Part shown: in pieces, positions 8,078 through 18,436 of the stretch
How the letters are laid out: every line of letters begins with the position of its first letter
Numbering within the stretch: position 1 is the first letter of the stretch
Assembly: GCA_946402275.1 (NCBI GenBank)
Contig: CAMIVY010000005.1
Coordinates: forward strand, 62,001 to 126,000
Origin: an uncultured Prevotella sp.
GTDB taxonomy: Bacteria; Bacteroidota; Bacteroidia; Bacteroidales; Bacteroidaceae
DNA: 64,000 bases
Direction: 5' to 3'
The notes under the pieces: generated by a model
Told to the model about the DNA's origin: nothing
Database searches by the model: none
Seen by the model: only the letters and a program-made list of their open reading frames with translations
Translations under genes and position numbers: made by a program

Positions 8078-10903
8078 ATGGGAGTAAGATTAAATAAAGT
8101 ATTATCAGAACTCAACATTGGACTTCAGACTGCTGTTGATTTCCTGAAAAACAAGAAGGAGCTTGGTGAGGTGAAGGACGAAATGACGCCTAACACCAAG
8201 ATTTCCGATGAGCAATATCAGGCACTGGTCAGCGAGTTCAATGGCGATAAGGCTGTGAAGACGCAGGCCGACATGATGTTCACCAAGAAGGTGAAGGAGA
8301 AGAAGGCGGAGAAGTCCGAAAAGTCTGAGAAGCCAGAGAAGGCTTTGACGAAGACCGAGGAAATGATGGAACAGCGCACACAGTTGAAGACGTTGGGAAA
8401 AATCAACCTTGATGAAATTGGCAAGACCAAGGCAGCCCCTGCCCCAAAGGAGACTCCAAAAGAGGCTCCTGTTGTAGAGGCTAAGCCAAAGGAGAAGGCA
8501 GAAGTGAAGTCCGAGCCTAAGGTTGAGGCTAAGCCAGAGTCTCAAAAAGAGGTGAAGCCCGAGCCAGTAGTGGAGGAAAAGTCTGAAGTTGAAGAGCCTG
8601 TTGTTGAAAAGGAGGAACCTCAGGAAAAAGAAGAGCAAGTAGAGACCTTGGAGTTGGCTAAGACCCCTGGTGATGCCAAGATTGCCCAGAATGCTCCTCA
8701 GTTGAACGTGTTGGGAAAGATAGACCTGTCAACACTCAATCAGAGCACTCGTCCTAAAAAGAAGACAAAGGAGGAGCGCCGTAAGGAGCGTGAGGAGAAG
8801 GCCGCCGGCGAGCGCCGTAAGCGTGAGCGTATCCGTACCGACAAGGTGGATATCGAAGCAGCTGCCAAGCAGGTTAACCAGCAGGGTGGTGGCAAGAAGA
8901 ACAAGAACAATAATAACAATAATAATGGTCAGCAGCAGAACCAGCAGGGTGGCGGTAAGAAGAACAAGAAGAACCGCCCTGTAAAACCACTGGAGGTTGA
9001 CGATGAGGCAGTAGCACGCCAGGTAAAAGAGACGCTGGCCCGCCTTACCTCAAAAACCAATCAGAACAAGAAGGGTGCCAAATATCGTAAGGAGAAGCGT
9101 GACGCCGTAGCTGAGCGTATGAGCGAGGAAATGGCAGCCGAGGCAGCTGACAGCAAGGTACTGAAGCTGACGGAGTTTGTTACTGTTTCTGAGTTGGCAA
9201 CGATGATGAACGTTGGTGTCAATCAGGTTATCGGTACTTGTATGTCTATAGGCATCATGGTGTCTATCAACCAGCGTCTGGATGCCGAGACCATCAATAT
9301 CGTGGCAGAGGAATTCGGATTCACTACCGAGTATGTTTCTGCCGAGGTGCAGAATGCCATCACTGAGGAGGAGGACGACGAGAACGACCTGATTTCTCGC
9401 GCTCCTATCGTTACTGTGATGGGACATGTTGACCACGGTAAGACATCGTTGCTCGACTACATCCGCAACACCAATGTGATTGCTGGTGAGGCAGGTGGTA
9501 TTACCCAGCACATCGGTGCTTACAATGTGAAACTGAAGGACGGTCATAGCATCACGTTCCTTGACACTCCTGGTCATGAGGCTTTCACCGCCATGCGTGC
9601 CCGTGGTGCTCAGGTGACGGATATCGCCATCATCATCGTGGCTGCCGACGACTCTGTGATGCCTACCACGAAGGAGGCTATCGCTCATGCCCAGGCCGCT
9701 AATGTTCCGATGGTGTTTGCCATCAATAAGATTGATAAGCCAGGAGCCAACCCCGACAAGATTCGTGAGGATTTGGCCAATATGAACCTGCTTGTAGAGG
9801 AGTGGGGTGGTAAGTACCAGTGTCAGGAGATTTCCGCCAAGAAGGGTATCGGCGTCTATGAGTTGCTCGAAAAAGTGCTGCTCGAAGCTGAGATGCTCGA
9901 CCTGAAGGCTAATCCTAACCGCAAGGCCACCGGTTCTATAATCGAGAGTTCGTTGGACAAGGGTCGTGGCTATGTCTCCACGGTATTGGTATCGAACGGT
10001 ACGCTGAAGGTAGGTGATATCGTGATTGCCGGAACAGCCTGGGGTAAGGTAAAGGCGATGTTCAATGAGCGTAACCAGCGCATTGAGAAGGCCGGTCCTG
10101 CCGAGCCTGCCATCATCCTTGGCTTGAACGGAGCGCCTACTGCCGGTGACTCCTTCCACGTGATGGAGTCGGAACAGGAGGCTCGCGAGATTGCCAACAA
10201 GCGTATCCAGTTGCAGCGTGAGCAGAGTCTGCGCACGACCACCAAGCTCGGTCTTGATGAGTTGTCACACCGTATTGCTCTGGGTGAGTTCCATGAGCTG
10301 AACATCATCGTAAAGGGTGATACCGACGGCTCTATCGAGGCTTTGAGCGATTCGTTCATCAAGCTTTCTACCGAGAAGGTTCAGGTGAACGTTATCTCGA
10401 AGGCCGTTGGTCAGATTTCAGAGAATGATGTCATGCTGGCCAGTGCTTCCGAAGCTATCATCATCGGTTTCCAAGTTCGTCCTTCTGCCGATGCCCGTCG
10501 TGCTGCTGAGCGTGAGGGTGTCGAGATCAACACCTATTCCATCATCTACGACGCCATTGACGATGTGAAGCAGACCATGCAGGGTATGCTTGACAAGGTG
10601 AAGAAGGAGATTATTACCGGTGAGATTGAGGTGAAGCAGGTCTTCAAGATTTCGAAGGTGGGTACTGTTGCCGGTGGTCTGGTTATCGACGGTAAGGTAC
10701 ACTCGAAAGACAAGGCTCGCGTGGTTCGCGACGGTATTGTGGTTCACACAGCCGCTATCGATGCCCTGAAGCGTTACAAAGACGACGCCAAGGAGGTGGC
10801 TACTGGTCTAGAGTGTGGTGTATCACTGGTTAACTTCAACGACATCCAGGTTGGCGATATCATTGAAACCTTCACCGAGATAGAGGTAGAACAGAAACTG
10901 TAA
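8078..10903 (+). CDS. infB: Translation initiation factor IF-2
   Basis: 941 residues. IF-2 is the GTPase that brings initiator tRNA to the 30S subunit. The G domain is complete: GHVDHGKTS (from residue 449), [12 protein letters not shown] and SAKKGIG. Upstream is a typical IF2_N module, then a long low-complexity linker rich in Lys, Glu and Pro (about 70-200) and an Asn/Gln/Gly tract near 270-290. The C-terminal domains ([23 protein letters not shown]) are intact. The long charged linker is usual for Bacteroidetes. Confidence 0.97.
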   Translation: MGVRLNKVLSELNIGLQTAVDFLKNKKELGEVKDEMTPNTKISDEQYQALVSEFNGDKAVKTQADMMFTKKVKEKKAEKSEKSEKPEKALTKTEEMMEQRTQLKTLGKINLDEIGKTKAAPAPKETPKEAPVVEAKPKEKAEVKSEPKVEAKPESQKEVKPEPVVEEKSEVEEPVVEKEEPQEKEEQVETLELAKTPGDAKIAQNAPQLNVLGKIDLSTLNQSTRPKKKTKEERRKEREEKAAGERRKRERIRTDKVDIEAAAKQVNQQGGGKKNKNNNNNNNGQQQNQQGGGKKNKKNRPVKPLEVDDEAVARQVKETLARLTSKTNQNKKGAKYRKEKRDAVAERMSEEMAAEAADSKVLKLTEFVTVSELATMMNVGVNQVIGTCMSIGIMVSINQRLDAETINIVAEEFGFTTEYVSAEVQNAITEEEDDENDLISRAPIVTVMGHVDHGKTSLLDYIRNTNVIAGEAGGITQHIGAYNVKLKDGHSITFLDTPGHEAFTAMRARGAQVTDIAIIIVAADDSVMPTTKEAIAHAQAANVPMVFAINKIDKPGANPDKIREDLANMNLLVEEWGGKYQCQEISAKKGIGVYELLEKVLLEAEMLDLKANPNRKATGSIIESSLDKGRGYVSTVLVSNGTLKVGDIVIAGTAWGKVKAMFNERNQRIEKAGPAEPAIILGLNGAPTAGDSFHVMESEQEAREIANKRIQLQREQSLRTTTKLGLDELSHRIALGEFHELNIIVKGDTDGSIEALSDSFIKLSTEKVQVNVISKAVGQISENDVMLASASEAIIIGFQVRPSADARRAAEREGVEINTYSIIYDAIDDVKQTMQGMLDKVKKEIITGEIEVKQVFKISKVGTVAGGLVIDGKVHSKDKARVVRDGIVVHTAAIDALKRYKDDAKEVATGLECGVSLVNFNDIQVGDIIETFTEIEVEQKL

Positions 10904-10930
10904 TAGTAGAACCCTTTTATTTCAGAAAGA

Positions 10931-12544
10931 ATGCGTAGATTATTCATAATAGCACTATCATTCGTAACGTGTCTGTTGGCTGCTGAGGCTGCCGAACAGC
11001 CCTCTGGCAGTTTTGAGGGTACTTTTGTAAAGAACCCGATGCTATGGGCCGATGTGCCCGATCCCGATGTCATCCGCGTTGGTGATACCTATTATCTGGT
11101 GAGCACCACCATGCACCTCATGCCCGGTGCTCCCGTTATGCGTTCTAAGGATCTGAAAAACTGGGAGACCGTCAGTTACATCTTCGACAAGCTGACCGAC
11201 TCGCCCAAGTACGACCTGCAGGAAGGTACGGCATACGGTCGCGGCCAGTGGGCCACCTCAATGAAATATCACAATGGTCGTTTCTATGCGCTCCTGGCTC
11301 CCAACGAGGCAGGAGCGATGGGCGACACTTATATCTTCACTGCCGAGAAGGCAGAGGGAAAGTGGACCCTCCTGTCGCGCATGCGACATTTCCACGACTG
11401 CTCACTGTTCTTCGATGATGATGACCGGGTGTATGTCATTTACGGCACCGGCGAGATGATGGAGCTGAAGCCCGACCTGTCTGATGTCATCGAGGGTTCT
11501 CACCATCAGTTGTTCAAGCGCGAGGCTGACGAGACGGGCATTCTGGAAGGCAGCAGGATGCTAAAGTACAAAGGCCATTACTACCTGCTGATGATTTCGC
11601 AGGTGTGGGGCGTTCCCGGCCGTTACCGTCGTGAGGTGTGCTATCGTGCCGACGATATCCGCGGCCCTTACGAGAAGCGGGTCATCCTGCAGAGTCCCTT
11701 TGGTGGATTCCCCCATGTGGGACAAGGCACCATCGTAGATAGTGAGTATGGCGACTGGTACGGCATCATCTTCCAAGACCGTGGGGGCGTAGGCCGTGTG
11801 CCGACGCTGATGCCCTGCCGCTGGATTGACGGATGGCCTATGCTGGGCGACGAGGAAGGCCTGGTGCCCACCCGTGTCCGTGCATTGGTCAACGGCGAGC
11901 CCGAGAAACATATTGTCTGCAGTGACGATTTTTCCAATGAGAAACTCGGTCTGCAATGGCAGTGGAACCACAATCCCGTGGATGGTGCCTGGTCGCTGAC
12001 CGACCGTCCGGGATGGCTCCGACTGAAAACCTGTCGGGTAGTGCCCAACCTCTACCTGGCTCCCAACACACTGACGCAGCGCATGGAAGGACCTACGTGT
12101 AGCGGTTCCGTCAAGCTGGACCTTTCACGGATGAAGGATGGCGACTGTGCGGGCTTCTCCGCTTTCAACAGCGATGCCGGTGTGCTGATGGTCAGGAAGA
12201 ACGGCCGCAAGTTGGTGCTCACGCTGAATGAGCAGTCGGTGAAGCTGTCGGAGAGGGATAAGAAAGTGGAGCACGTTGCCGACCAGGTGATAGCCACCGT
12301 ACCCCTCACCTCGCCCGTCCTCTGGCTGCGCATCAATGCCGACTTCAACGTAGGGCGCGACGTGGCACAGTTCTATTATAGCACGGACGGCGAGCAATGG
12401 ACCCAGCTGGGTGGCGACTACAAGTTGCGCTTCGACTGGCAGCGTTTCTTCATGGGTTCCAAGTTTGCCATCTTCAACTATGCCACCAAGCGCCTTGGAG
12501 GCTATGTTGACGTCGATTGCTTTAACTATCATGTAACAGATTAA
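10931..12544 (+). CDS. Secreted glycoside hydrolase family 43 protein (xylosidase/arabinofuranosidase-like)
   Basis: 537 residues with a signal peptide (MRRLFIIALSFVTCLLAAEA). The five-blade propeller of GH43 is recognisable: DVPDPDVIRVGDTYYL holds the catalytic base Asp near residue 42, HDCSLFFDDDDRVYV the middle Asp, and TGILEGSRMLKYKGHYYLL the acid Glu. A C-terminal beta-sandwich (from about residue 330) is typical of two-domain GH43 enzymes that cut xylose or arabinose links. The gene lies 27 bases after infB and 24 before sufB, so this sugar enzyme appears to sit in a housekeeping transcript. The exact substrate cannot be read. Confidence 0.85.
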   Translation: MRRLFIIALSFVTCLLAAEAAEQPSGSFEGTFVKNPMLWADVPDPDVIRVGDTYYLVSTTMHLMPGAPVMRSKDLKNWETVSYIFDKLTDSPKYDLQEGTAYGRGQWATSMKYHNGRFYALLAPNEAGAMGDTYIFTAEKAEGKWTLLSRMRHFHDCSLFFDDDDRVYVIYGTGEMMELKPDLSDVIEGSHHQLFKREADETGILEGSRMLKYKGHYYLLMISQVWGVPGRYRREVCYRADDIRGPYEKRVILQSPFGGFPHVGQGTIVDSEYGDWYGIIFQDRGGVGRVPTLMPCRWIDGWPMLGDEEGLVPTRVRALVNGEPEKHIVCSDDFSNEKLGLQWQWNHNPVDGAWSLTDRPGWLRLKTCRVVPNLYLAPNTLTQRMEGPTCSGSVKLDLSRMKDGDCAGFSAFNSDAGVLMVRKNGRKLVLTLNEQSVKLSERDKKVEHVADQVIATVPLTSPVLWLRINADFNVGRDVAQFYYSTDGEQWTQLGGDYKLRFDWQRFFMGSKFAIFNYATKRLGGYVDVDCFNYHVTD

Positions 12545-12568
12545 TCGACGAAAGTCAATAAACGATAC

Positions 12569-14014
12569 ATGGAAGAAAAGAACCAATTTGTCCGTCAGGT
12601 AGCCGAACAGAAATATGAGTTCGGTTTTACCACGGATGTACATACAGAAATCATCGAGAAGGGGCTGAACGAGGATATCGTCCGGCTCATCTCTGCTAAG
12701 AAAGGGGAGCCCGACTGGATGCTGGACTTCCGCCTGAAGGCTTTCCGCTATTGGAAAGAGCAACAGGAACCGAAGTGGGGACATGTCCACGTGCCGCCCA
12801 TCGACTACCAAGCCATCAGCTATTATGCCGACCCTATGGCGAAGAAACCTCAGGGTGACGGCAAGATAGACCCCGAGCTGGAGAAGACCTTCGACAAGTT
12901 GGGCATTCCACTGGAGGAGCGCTTGGCACTTTCAGGCAATACGGCGGTCGATGCCATCATGGACTCCGTCAGCGTGAAGACTACCTTCAAGGAGAAGCTT
13001 CGCGAGAAGGGCGTCATCTTCTGCTCCATCGGCGAGGCCATCAAGGAGCATGGCGACCTGGTTCGCCAGTATCTCGGAACCGTCGTACCCTATCGCGACA
13101 ATTTCTTTGCCGCCCTCAACTCGGCAGTGTTCTCCGACGGTTCGTTCGTCTATATCCCCAAGGGTGTGCGCTGCCCGATGGAGCTCAGCTCCTATTTCCG
13201 CATCAATGCCCGCAACACGGGTCAGTTTGAGCGCACACTCATCGTGGCCGACGACGACTCCTACGTCAGCTATCTCGAGGGCTGTACTGCTCCGATGCGC
13301 GACGAGAACCAGCTGCATGCCGCCATCGTCGAGATTATCGTGATGGACCGTGCCGAGGTGAAATACTCCACCGTACAGAACTGGTATCCGGGCGATGAGA
13401 ACGGCAAGGGCGGTGTGCTGAACCTCGTCACCAAGCGCGGCGATCTGCGCGGTGTTGGTTCCAAGTTGTCGTGGACACAGGTAGAAACCGGCTCGGCCAT
13501 CACATGGAAATATCCATCTTGTATTCTGCGTGGCGACAACTCACAGGCCGAGTTCTACAGCGTGGCCGTCACCAACAACTACCAGGAGGCCGACACCGGT
13601 ACCAAGATGATTCACATGGGCAAGAACACCCGCTCTACCATCATCTCGAAAGGCATCTCTGCCGGCCATTCGCAGAACTCCTACCGCGGACTGGTGCGTG
13701 CCACATCGAATGCCGACAATGCCCGCAACTACTCGTCGTGCGACTCGCTGCTGCTGGGTTCCGAGTGTGGTGCCCATACCTTCCCCTATATGGACGTTCA
13801 CAACGACACCGCCATCTTCGAGCACGAGGCCACGACGTCGAAGATTTCCGAAGACCAGCTGTTCTACTGCAACCAGCGCGGCATCCCCACCGAACAGGCT
13901 GTTGGCCTTATCGTCAACGGCTATGCCAAGGAAGTCATCCAGAAGTTGCCGATGGAGTTTGCCGTTGAGGCTCAGAAGCTGCTCAGCGTATCGCTGGAAG
14001 GAACGGTAGGCTGA
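12569..14014 (+). CDS. sufB: Fe-S cluster assembly scaffold SufB
   Basis: 481 residues, normal length. SufB forms the SufBCD complex that builds Fe-S clusters in the cytoplasm. Conserved segments include [53 protein letters not shown] and the C-terminal [21 protein letters not shown] and [20 protein letters not shown]. In Bacteroidetes sufC normally follows directly; here sufC, sufD and sufS are at 38.8-42.2 kb on the opposite strand. Transcription probably comes from the infB side, since no -7 box is visible in the 24-base gap. Confidence 0.95.
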   Translation: MEEKNQFVRQVAEQKYEFGFTTDVHTEIIEKGLNEDIVRLISAKKGEPDWMLDFRLKAFRYWKEQQEPKWGHVHVPPIDYQAISYYADPMAKKPQGDGKIDPELEKTFDKLGIPLEERLALSGNTAVDAIMDSVSVKTTFKEKLREKGVIFCSIGEAIKEHGDLVRQYLGTVVPYRDNFFAALNSAVFSDGSFVYIPKGVRCPMELSSYFRINARNTGQFERTLIVADDDSYVSYLEGCTAPMRDENQLHAAIVEIIVMDRAEVKYSTVQNWYPGDENGKGGVLNLVTKRGDLRGVGSKLSWTQVETGSAITWKYPSCILRGDNSQAEFYSVAVTNNYQEADTGTKMIHMGKNTRSTIISKGISAGHSQNSYRGLVRATSNADNARNYSSCDSLLLGSECGAHTFPYMDVHNDTAIFEHEATTSKISEDQLFYCNQRGIPTEQAVGLIVNGYAKEVIQKLPMEFAVEAQKLLSVSLEGTVG

Positions 14015-14070
14015 TTTCATGTAGAGGCCGACATCTTTTTAGCGAGTATGATGAGAATTTAGTGGCGAAT

Positions 14071-15045
14071 ATGAAGAGAAATGCTTTTATCGTCCTGTTG
14101 CTGTGTATGGCTGAGGCCCTCTTTGCCCAACAGGAAATCATCATGCCCCCGTTTTTGAAGGCTGGCGATACCATTGCCGTGATATCGCCCTCCAGCACGC
14201 CCGACTCACTCACCGTCGCCAAAGGGTGCGACGCCCTCAGGGCATGGGGTTTCGTGCCGATTGTCGGACCCCACGCCTTGGACAATTACCACAACTTTGC
14301 CGGAAAGGCCGATGAACGGGCCACCGACCTGCTTTGGGCATTACGCGATTCTACCGTGAAGGCTGTTATGTGCAGTCGTGGGGGCGATGGTGCCGTACAA
14401 GTAATAAGGCGCATCCCCCTCAGCGAGTTCCGCCGTCATCCCAAGTGGGTGATGGGTTTCAGCGATGCCACCGCCCTGCATAGCGCAGTGGTGTCGGCAG
14501 GTGTGATGAGCATTCACAGCACCATGTGCGACGGCATATCAGCCCTGGGTAGGCGCGATTCCGTGAATACCATTCTGCATCACTTGTTGTCAGGCGAACT
14601 GCCCCATTATCAGGTGCCAGCCCATCCCCTCAACCAGCAAGGTGAGGCGGAAGGCATCCTGGTGGGCGGCAACTTCTCCGTGTTTTGTGGCTTGGCAGGC
14701 TCTGACTATGACTTTCTGAACCGTGCCGATGAAGGACTGATACTTTTCATGGAAGATACCGGCGAGTCGATGACCAAGGTTGACCGGATGCTCCATCAGT
14801 TGGAAATTCGGGGCATCCTCTCCAAGCTCAAGGGAATCATCATCGGACATTTCTCCAAATACAAGAGTCCAGAGAACGATTTTGCCGATATGTACGAGAT
14901 GCTCCATGAGTATCTGCAGCAGCTGTCTATCCCCGTCTGCTACGATTTCCCTGTGGGTCATCACAGCACCTATAACTATCCCTTGATAGAAGGTTGCAGG
15001 GTTCGCCTGAAGGTTGATTCCGCCGGAACCTCCCTGAGTTTCTGA
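14071..15045 (+). CDS. Exported LD-carboxypeptidase (peptidase family S66)
   Basis: 324 residues from ATG 14071 (a GTG at 14062 would add three residues). The N-terminus is a signal peptide ending ...MAEALFAQQ, so it acts in the periplasm. S66 enzymes cut the L-Lys/Dap-D-Ala bond of muropeptides during wall recycling. The Ser-Glu-His triad can be placed: VMGFSDATAL (nucleophile Ser), LFMEDTGES (Glu) and IIIGHFS (His). Length fits the family. It starts 56 bases after sufB, just past the presumed rearrangement boundary, on the same strand. Confidence 0.88.
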   Translation: MKRNAFIVLLLCMAEALFAQQEIIMPPFLKAGDTIAVISPSSTPDSLTVAKGCDALRAWGFVPIVGPHALDNYHNFAGKADERATDLLWALRDSTVKAVMCSRGGDGAVQVIRRIPLSEFRRHPKWVMGFSDATALHSAVVSAGVMSIHSTMCDGISALGRRDSVNTILHHLLSGELPHYQVPAHPLNQQGEAEGILVGGNFSVFCGLAGSDYDFLNRADEGLILFMEDTGESMTKVDRMLHQLEIRGILSKLKGIIIGHFSKYKSPENDFADMYEMLHEYLQQLSIPVCYDFPVGHHSTYNYPLIEGCRVRLKVDSAGTSLSF

Positions 15046-15089
15046 AATTTGTATAAAGAAAAATAATAGAGAAGATACTTGTAGAATGT

Positions 15090-15121
15090 TTTGGTAATAA
15101 TTAATTAAGTTCGTACCTTTG
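15090..15121 (+). promoter_or_regulatory. Promoter of the C10 peptidase pseudogene
   Basis: TTTG (15090-15093), 20 bases, TACCTTTG (15114-15121). The match is good, so the broken gene may still be transcribed. Confidence 0.7.
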
Positions 15122-15190
15122 CCTTCAACAATTTTTAAACCTCTTTGGAAATAACAATCAAAGAAAACGATATATTAATTACTAAAACTT

Positions 15191-16428
15191 ATGCGAAGAA
15201 TATTGAATTTGTTTTTGCTGCTCTGCCTACCATTGATGACGATGGGTGAGGAGATCAGCCAGCAACAGGCAAGGGAAAAGGCATGTGCCTTTATGCAACA
15301 CCTGCAAGGCCGGAGAGCTCAGGCACTTGGCAGTGTCAGCGAGAACGTACAACCCGTGGAAATGGGATTACATTCACTCTACGCTTTCAACTGCAAGGGT
15401 GGGGGCTATGTCATCGTCAGCGGTGACGACGCCACCACGCCCATTTTGGGCTATTCACCAGATGGGGTGCTGAATGTGGACGAGATGCCGGCGAACCTCC
15501 GTACATGGCTGGAAGGCTATGCCGACCAGATTCGCAGGCTACAGCGTGGAGAGGCAAAGGCGGCTACACGCAGGGCTCCTGTTGCCCGTGCCAAGATAGA
15601 GCCGCTCGTCAAAGCACAATGGAACCAGCGCGCTCCTTTCAATCTGGAATGTCCGAAAGATGTGGAAGCCGGAGGGGTGCTGTCGGCTTCAGGCTGTGTG
15701 GCAACGGCTATGTCGCAAGTGATGTACTTCCATAAGTGGCCACAGGGAGCTACAACACCCTATACGACTATTGGCAAGAAGGATGTACCTTCTACTACGT
15801 TTGACTGGGATAATATGTTGCCCGTTTATGAAGAAGGGAAATACACGGAAGCGCAAGGCAATGCCGTTGCCCATCTGATGCGATGGGCAGGCTGGAGCGT
15901 TGATATGCAATATGCAGCAGCAATGTCGGGTGCTGCGACGGGCCGCATTGAGAGAGCCATGCGCCTGTGTTTCGGCTACGGATACAAGTTAAGGCGGACG
16001 ACGGCCGCCAGGACTTCTGCCTGTTGCGCGTTGACCCCTCGCTGGCCGGCAAAACCGTGCGGTTTACTGATGGGAACATCAACACATCCTTGTTTCAAAT
16101 GGCCTTGTCCTCCAGCTTGTACGTCTATAACAACTATTGCCGCCATACGAAGCAGAATGTCTATGTCGTAGAAGGCAACCGCTTTGTGCTGAAGCAGAGC
16201 ATTGAACTCAAGCCATTCACGCAATACCTGCAACTGGCCGATGGCGTAGAGAATCCTCCCGCCTTCCTCACCATCGTCGATGTCAACAATCCTTCGGGAA
16301 TTGACGAGGTCAGGAGCCTGAAGGCTAACGACCAGGAAATCTACTACGACCTGCAGGGTCGTCGCCTGAACGGCAAACCCCAGCGAGGGCTATATATAAA
16401 GAATGGTAAGAAAATTATAGTTCAATGA
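15191..16428 (+). pseudogene. Broken C10 (streptopain-like) cysteine peptidase
   Basis: The first frame (from 15191) encodes a signal peptide, a propeptide-like region (GGGYVIVSGDDATTPILGYS) and the catalytic Cys block SASGCVATAMSQVMYFHKWP (Cys 169). Near 15985-15992 the homologous reading moves to another frame (VKADDGRQDFCLLRVD onward), which ends at 16428 with a tail (YYDLQGRRLNGKPQRGLYI, then NGKKIIV) typical of secreted Prevotella proteins. The catalytic His block expected in between is absent, so an internal deletion together with the frameshift has destroyed the peptidase. Read in its first frame it would end at 16171 with unrelated residues. It is almost certainly non-functional as a protease. 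Confidence 0.8.
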
Positions 16429-16470
16429 CCTACGGGCTTAATTTTTAGATAGCACATAAAAAAAAGTAAT

Positions 16471-16512
16471 TCCTCCCTGTGTTGTGAAATGCGGGGAGGA
16501 TTTTTATTTTTC
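16471..16512 (+). terminator. Hairpin terminator after the C10 pseudogene
   Basis: tcctccct (16471-16478) pairs with ggggagga (16493-16500), followed by tttttattttt. Confidence 0.6.
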
Positions 16513-16566
16513 CTTTCAATATATATAGGAAGTGTTGCCAAATATTAAGAAACATCTTTGATTTTT

Positions 16567-16680
16567 AGTCCGTCCCTACGGACTGCCAGTCCGCTCGGGT
16601 CGGACTGCGATTCCGAAGCCTTCGGACTGGTGGCTACTATCATAACCCAAAGTTGTTCCATAATAACCTTGGGTTATTTT
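16567..16680. repeat. Cluster of palindromes in the spacer before the VirE element
   Basis: Three hairpins in a row: agtccgtccctacggact (16567-16584), agtccg...cggact (16588-16606) and tccgaagccttcgga (16612-16626). These are followed by ataaccc...gggttat (about 16640-16677). The first recurs at 27183-27198. No gene is seen from 16429 to 17080. Confidence 0.7.
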
Positions 16681-16738
16681 CCATTAAGCGTTCCTTATTA
16701 ATTGTTAAACGTGCCTTATTCGCATCAGAACCAAGGAT

Positions 16739-16851
16739 TTTCAAAATGTCCCTCCCTTCCTCCCGTTTTTGCTCGGAAGCCCTTTATACAAAGAGGTTAA
16801 GTCACGGGAGGGATACTCGGTTCTCACTCCCGTCTCCCTCCCTTTTTTGGT
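16739..16851. repeat. Left inverted repeat of the VirE element
   Basis: About 113 bases, near-identical in inverted form to 18296-18410 over the outer 65 bases (shared blocks tccctcccttcctcccg, tttttgctcggaagcccttt, tacaaag) and again at the inner end (cccgtctccctccc). The middle differs more. It lies upstream of the VirE promoter. No obvious target-site duplication is visible outside the pair. Confidence 0.85.
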
Positions 16852-16930
16852 GGTGTCACTCACCTTATTTATTATATAGCAGAATTTGCACGATAATACC
16901 GTGAATAAACGTGCTTTTTTAGGCAAATTA

Positions 16931-16962
16931 TTTGCAAACCGCCAATTTTTTTTGTATCTTTG
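16931..16962 (+). promoter_or_regulatory. Promoter of the VirE-type gene
   Basis: TTTG (16931-16934), 20 bases, TATCTTTG (16955-16962). It lies inside the inverted-repeat pair. The leader before ATG 17081 is about 110 bases. Confidence 0.75.
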
Positions 16963-17080
16963 CAATGCATTTCGAAAGAATGCAAATTGGGATAATGGCA
17001 ATCATGGAAAACACAAGAAAAACACCATGAAAAACCAGCCAATAACGAATTTATAAACCATTAAAAAAAGAAAAGAAACT

Positions 17081-18289
17081 ATGGAAGAAAAATCCTTAGT
17101 GGTGGTTGAACAGCCCCAAAATGTTCAAAAAGAGAGTGTGCTTATCATTGAGCAGTTCCTTAACGACAACTATCGTCTGCGACGCAACATGCTGAGCGGA
17201 AAGGTCGAATTCAAGATGAGGGCCGAGGTAACAGCCGACTATCGTCCGCTGACACAGGAGGCCCTGAATAGCATCATTATCCGAGCCCTTCGCGAAGGAC
17301 TGGACGAGGAGTGCAACCCCAAGGCTGACATCACCATGTATGTCAACTCTGAGGAGGTGCGCATGTACAACCCCGTTTTGGCTTTCCTGAACGACCTGCC
17401 CCAATGGGACGGACAGAACCACGTAGCCAAGCTCTTCTCGCGTCTGCCAGGCCTCAGCACGGAGCAACTCGCCTTCCTAGCCGTCTGGCTACGATCTACG
17501 GTGGCTCATTGGTTACAGATGGACACCATGCACGGCAATGAGGTGGTTCCTGTGCTGATTGGTGCTCAAGGTTGTGGCAAGACCACCTTCTTGCGCCGAC
17601 TGCTACCCTCTCAGCTTCGTGAGTACTACCTGGATCACCTGAATCTGTCGAACAAGTTCGACAAGGAGATGGCGCTGACGAACAACCTGCTGGTAAACCT
17701 CGACGAACTGGAAGCCATCCGCCCCAGTCAGCACGCAGCCCTGAAGCAGACCTTATCGAAGAATAAGGTGAACGGACGCCCCATCTTTGGCAAGGCTCAG
17801 GACGACCGTCCCCGCTATGCGTCGTTTGTCTCGACTACCAACAATCCGCATCCGCTAACAGATGCAACAGGCTCGCGTCGCTACATCTGCATTTCCATTC
17901 CCAAAGGTCAGCTGATAGACAATACTGGCGACATTGACTACGAGCAGTTGTATGCCCAGGTGTTGTATGAAATCCAAGAGTTGAATGCCCCTTATTGGTT
18001 CAACAACGAGGAGGTAATCCGTATTCAGCAGCTGAACCTCGCCTACATGCAACAGAAAGACATTGCAGAGATGGTGAAAGTCTGCTTTCGCAAGCCCAAG
18101 GAGGGTGAGAAGGTGAAGTCGATGAGCACTACGGAGATGCTGGAGATTATCCGCAATGCATACCCCAACGTGTCTGTTACGACAAAGGCGAAAGTAGAGC
18201 TGGGACGAGCACTTGTCAGTCTCGACTACGAGCGCAAAGAACATAGCCATGTGGCTTTCTACAAAGCCGTTCCGATACAGGCAGCGTGA
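17081..18289 (+). CDS. VirE-family P-loop ATPase (phage/mobile primase-helicase type)
   Basis: 402 residues. The core matches the 'virulence-associated E' family: Walker A GAQGCGKTTF (about 161-170), an acidic Walker B LVNLDELEAI (about 203-212), a sensor-like SFVSTTNNPHPL and the arginine pair GSRRY (about 264-268). The N-terminal 100 residues (NYRLRRNMLSGKVEFK) resemble the start of the helicase part, but the separate VirE_N domain common in Bacteroides relatives is missing. Such proteins are usually encoded in phages and integrated elements. Here the gene and its promoter are enclosed by two long inverted repeats. Biochemical role is not established; DNA unwinding in replication of an element is an inference. 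Confidence 0.85.
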   Translation: MEEKSLVVVEQPQNVQKESVLIIEQFLNDNYRLRRNMLSGKVEFKMRAEVTADYRPLTQEALNSIIIRALREGLDEECNPKADITMYVNSEEVRMYNPVLAFLNDLPQWDGQNHVAKLFSRLPGLSTEQLAFLAVWLRSTVAHWLQMDTMHGNEVVPVLIGAQGCGKTTFLRRLLPSQLREYYLDHLNLSNKFDKEMALTNNLLVNLDELEAIRPSQHAALKQTLSKNKVNGRPIFGKAQDDRPRYASFVSTTNNPHPLTDATGSRRYICISIPKGQLIDNTGDIDYEQLYAQVLYEIQELNAPYWFNNEEVIRIQQLNLAYMQQKDIAEMVKVCFRKPKEGEKVKSMSTTEMLEIIRNAYPNVSVTTKAKVELGRALVSLDYERKEHSHVAFYKAVPIQAA

Positions 18290-18295
18290 GGGTAG

Positions 18296-18410
18296 GGGAG
18301 TAAAAACGGGAGGGAGACGGGAGGGATATTTGTTTTCCCTCCCGCGCCTCAACCCCTTTGTACAAAGGGCTTCCGAGCAAAAACGGGAGGAAGGGAGGGA
18401 GATTTTGAAA
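18296..18410. repeat. Right inverted repeat of the VirE element
   Basis: Inverted copy of 16739-16851. It starts 7 bases after the VirE stop codon. It contains the perfect palindrome ccctttgtacaaaggg (18354-18369), which is imperfect in the left copy. Confidence 0.85.
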
Positions 18411-18436
18411 TTCTTTAAAAAATTGAAACTAAAAAA

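Noticed and set aside
9050..10159. 369-codon open frame opposite infB
   Set aside because: It lies over the conserved G domain of IF-2 and has no recognisable features.
16429..17080. tRNA or small RNA gene in the longest spacer
   Set aside because: Cloverleaf features or a TTCGA-type arm were not seen; the hairpins are simple palindromes.
16739..18410. Insertion sequence or integron
   Set aside because: No transposase or integrase is found within or next to the repeats, and no direct target duplication is visible.
18296..18410. Right inverted repeat as a transcription terminator
   Set aside because: It contains small hairpins but no T-run directly behind them, and the DUF6078-like gene downstream has no own promoter, so read-through is more likely.
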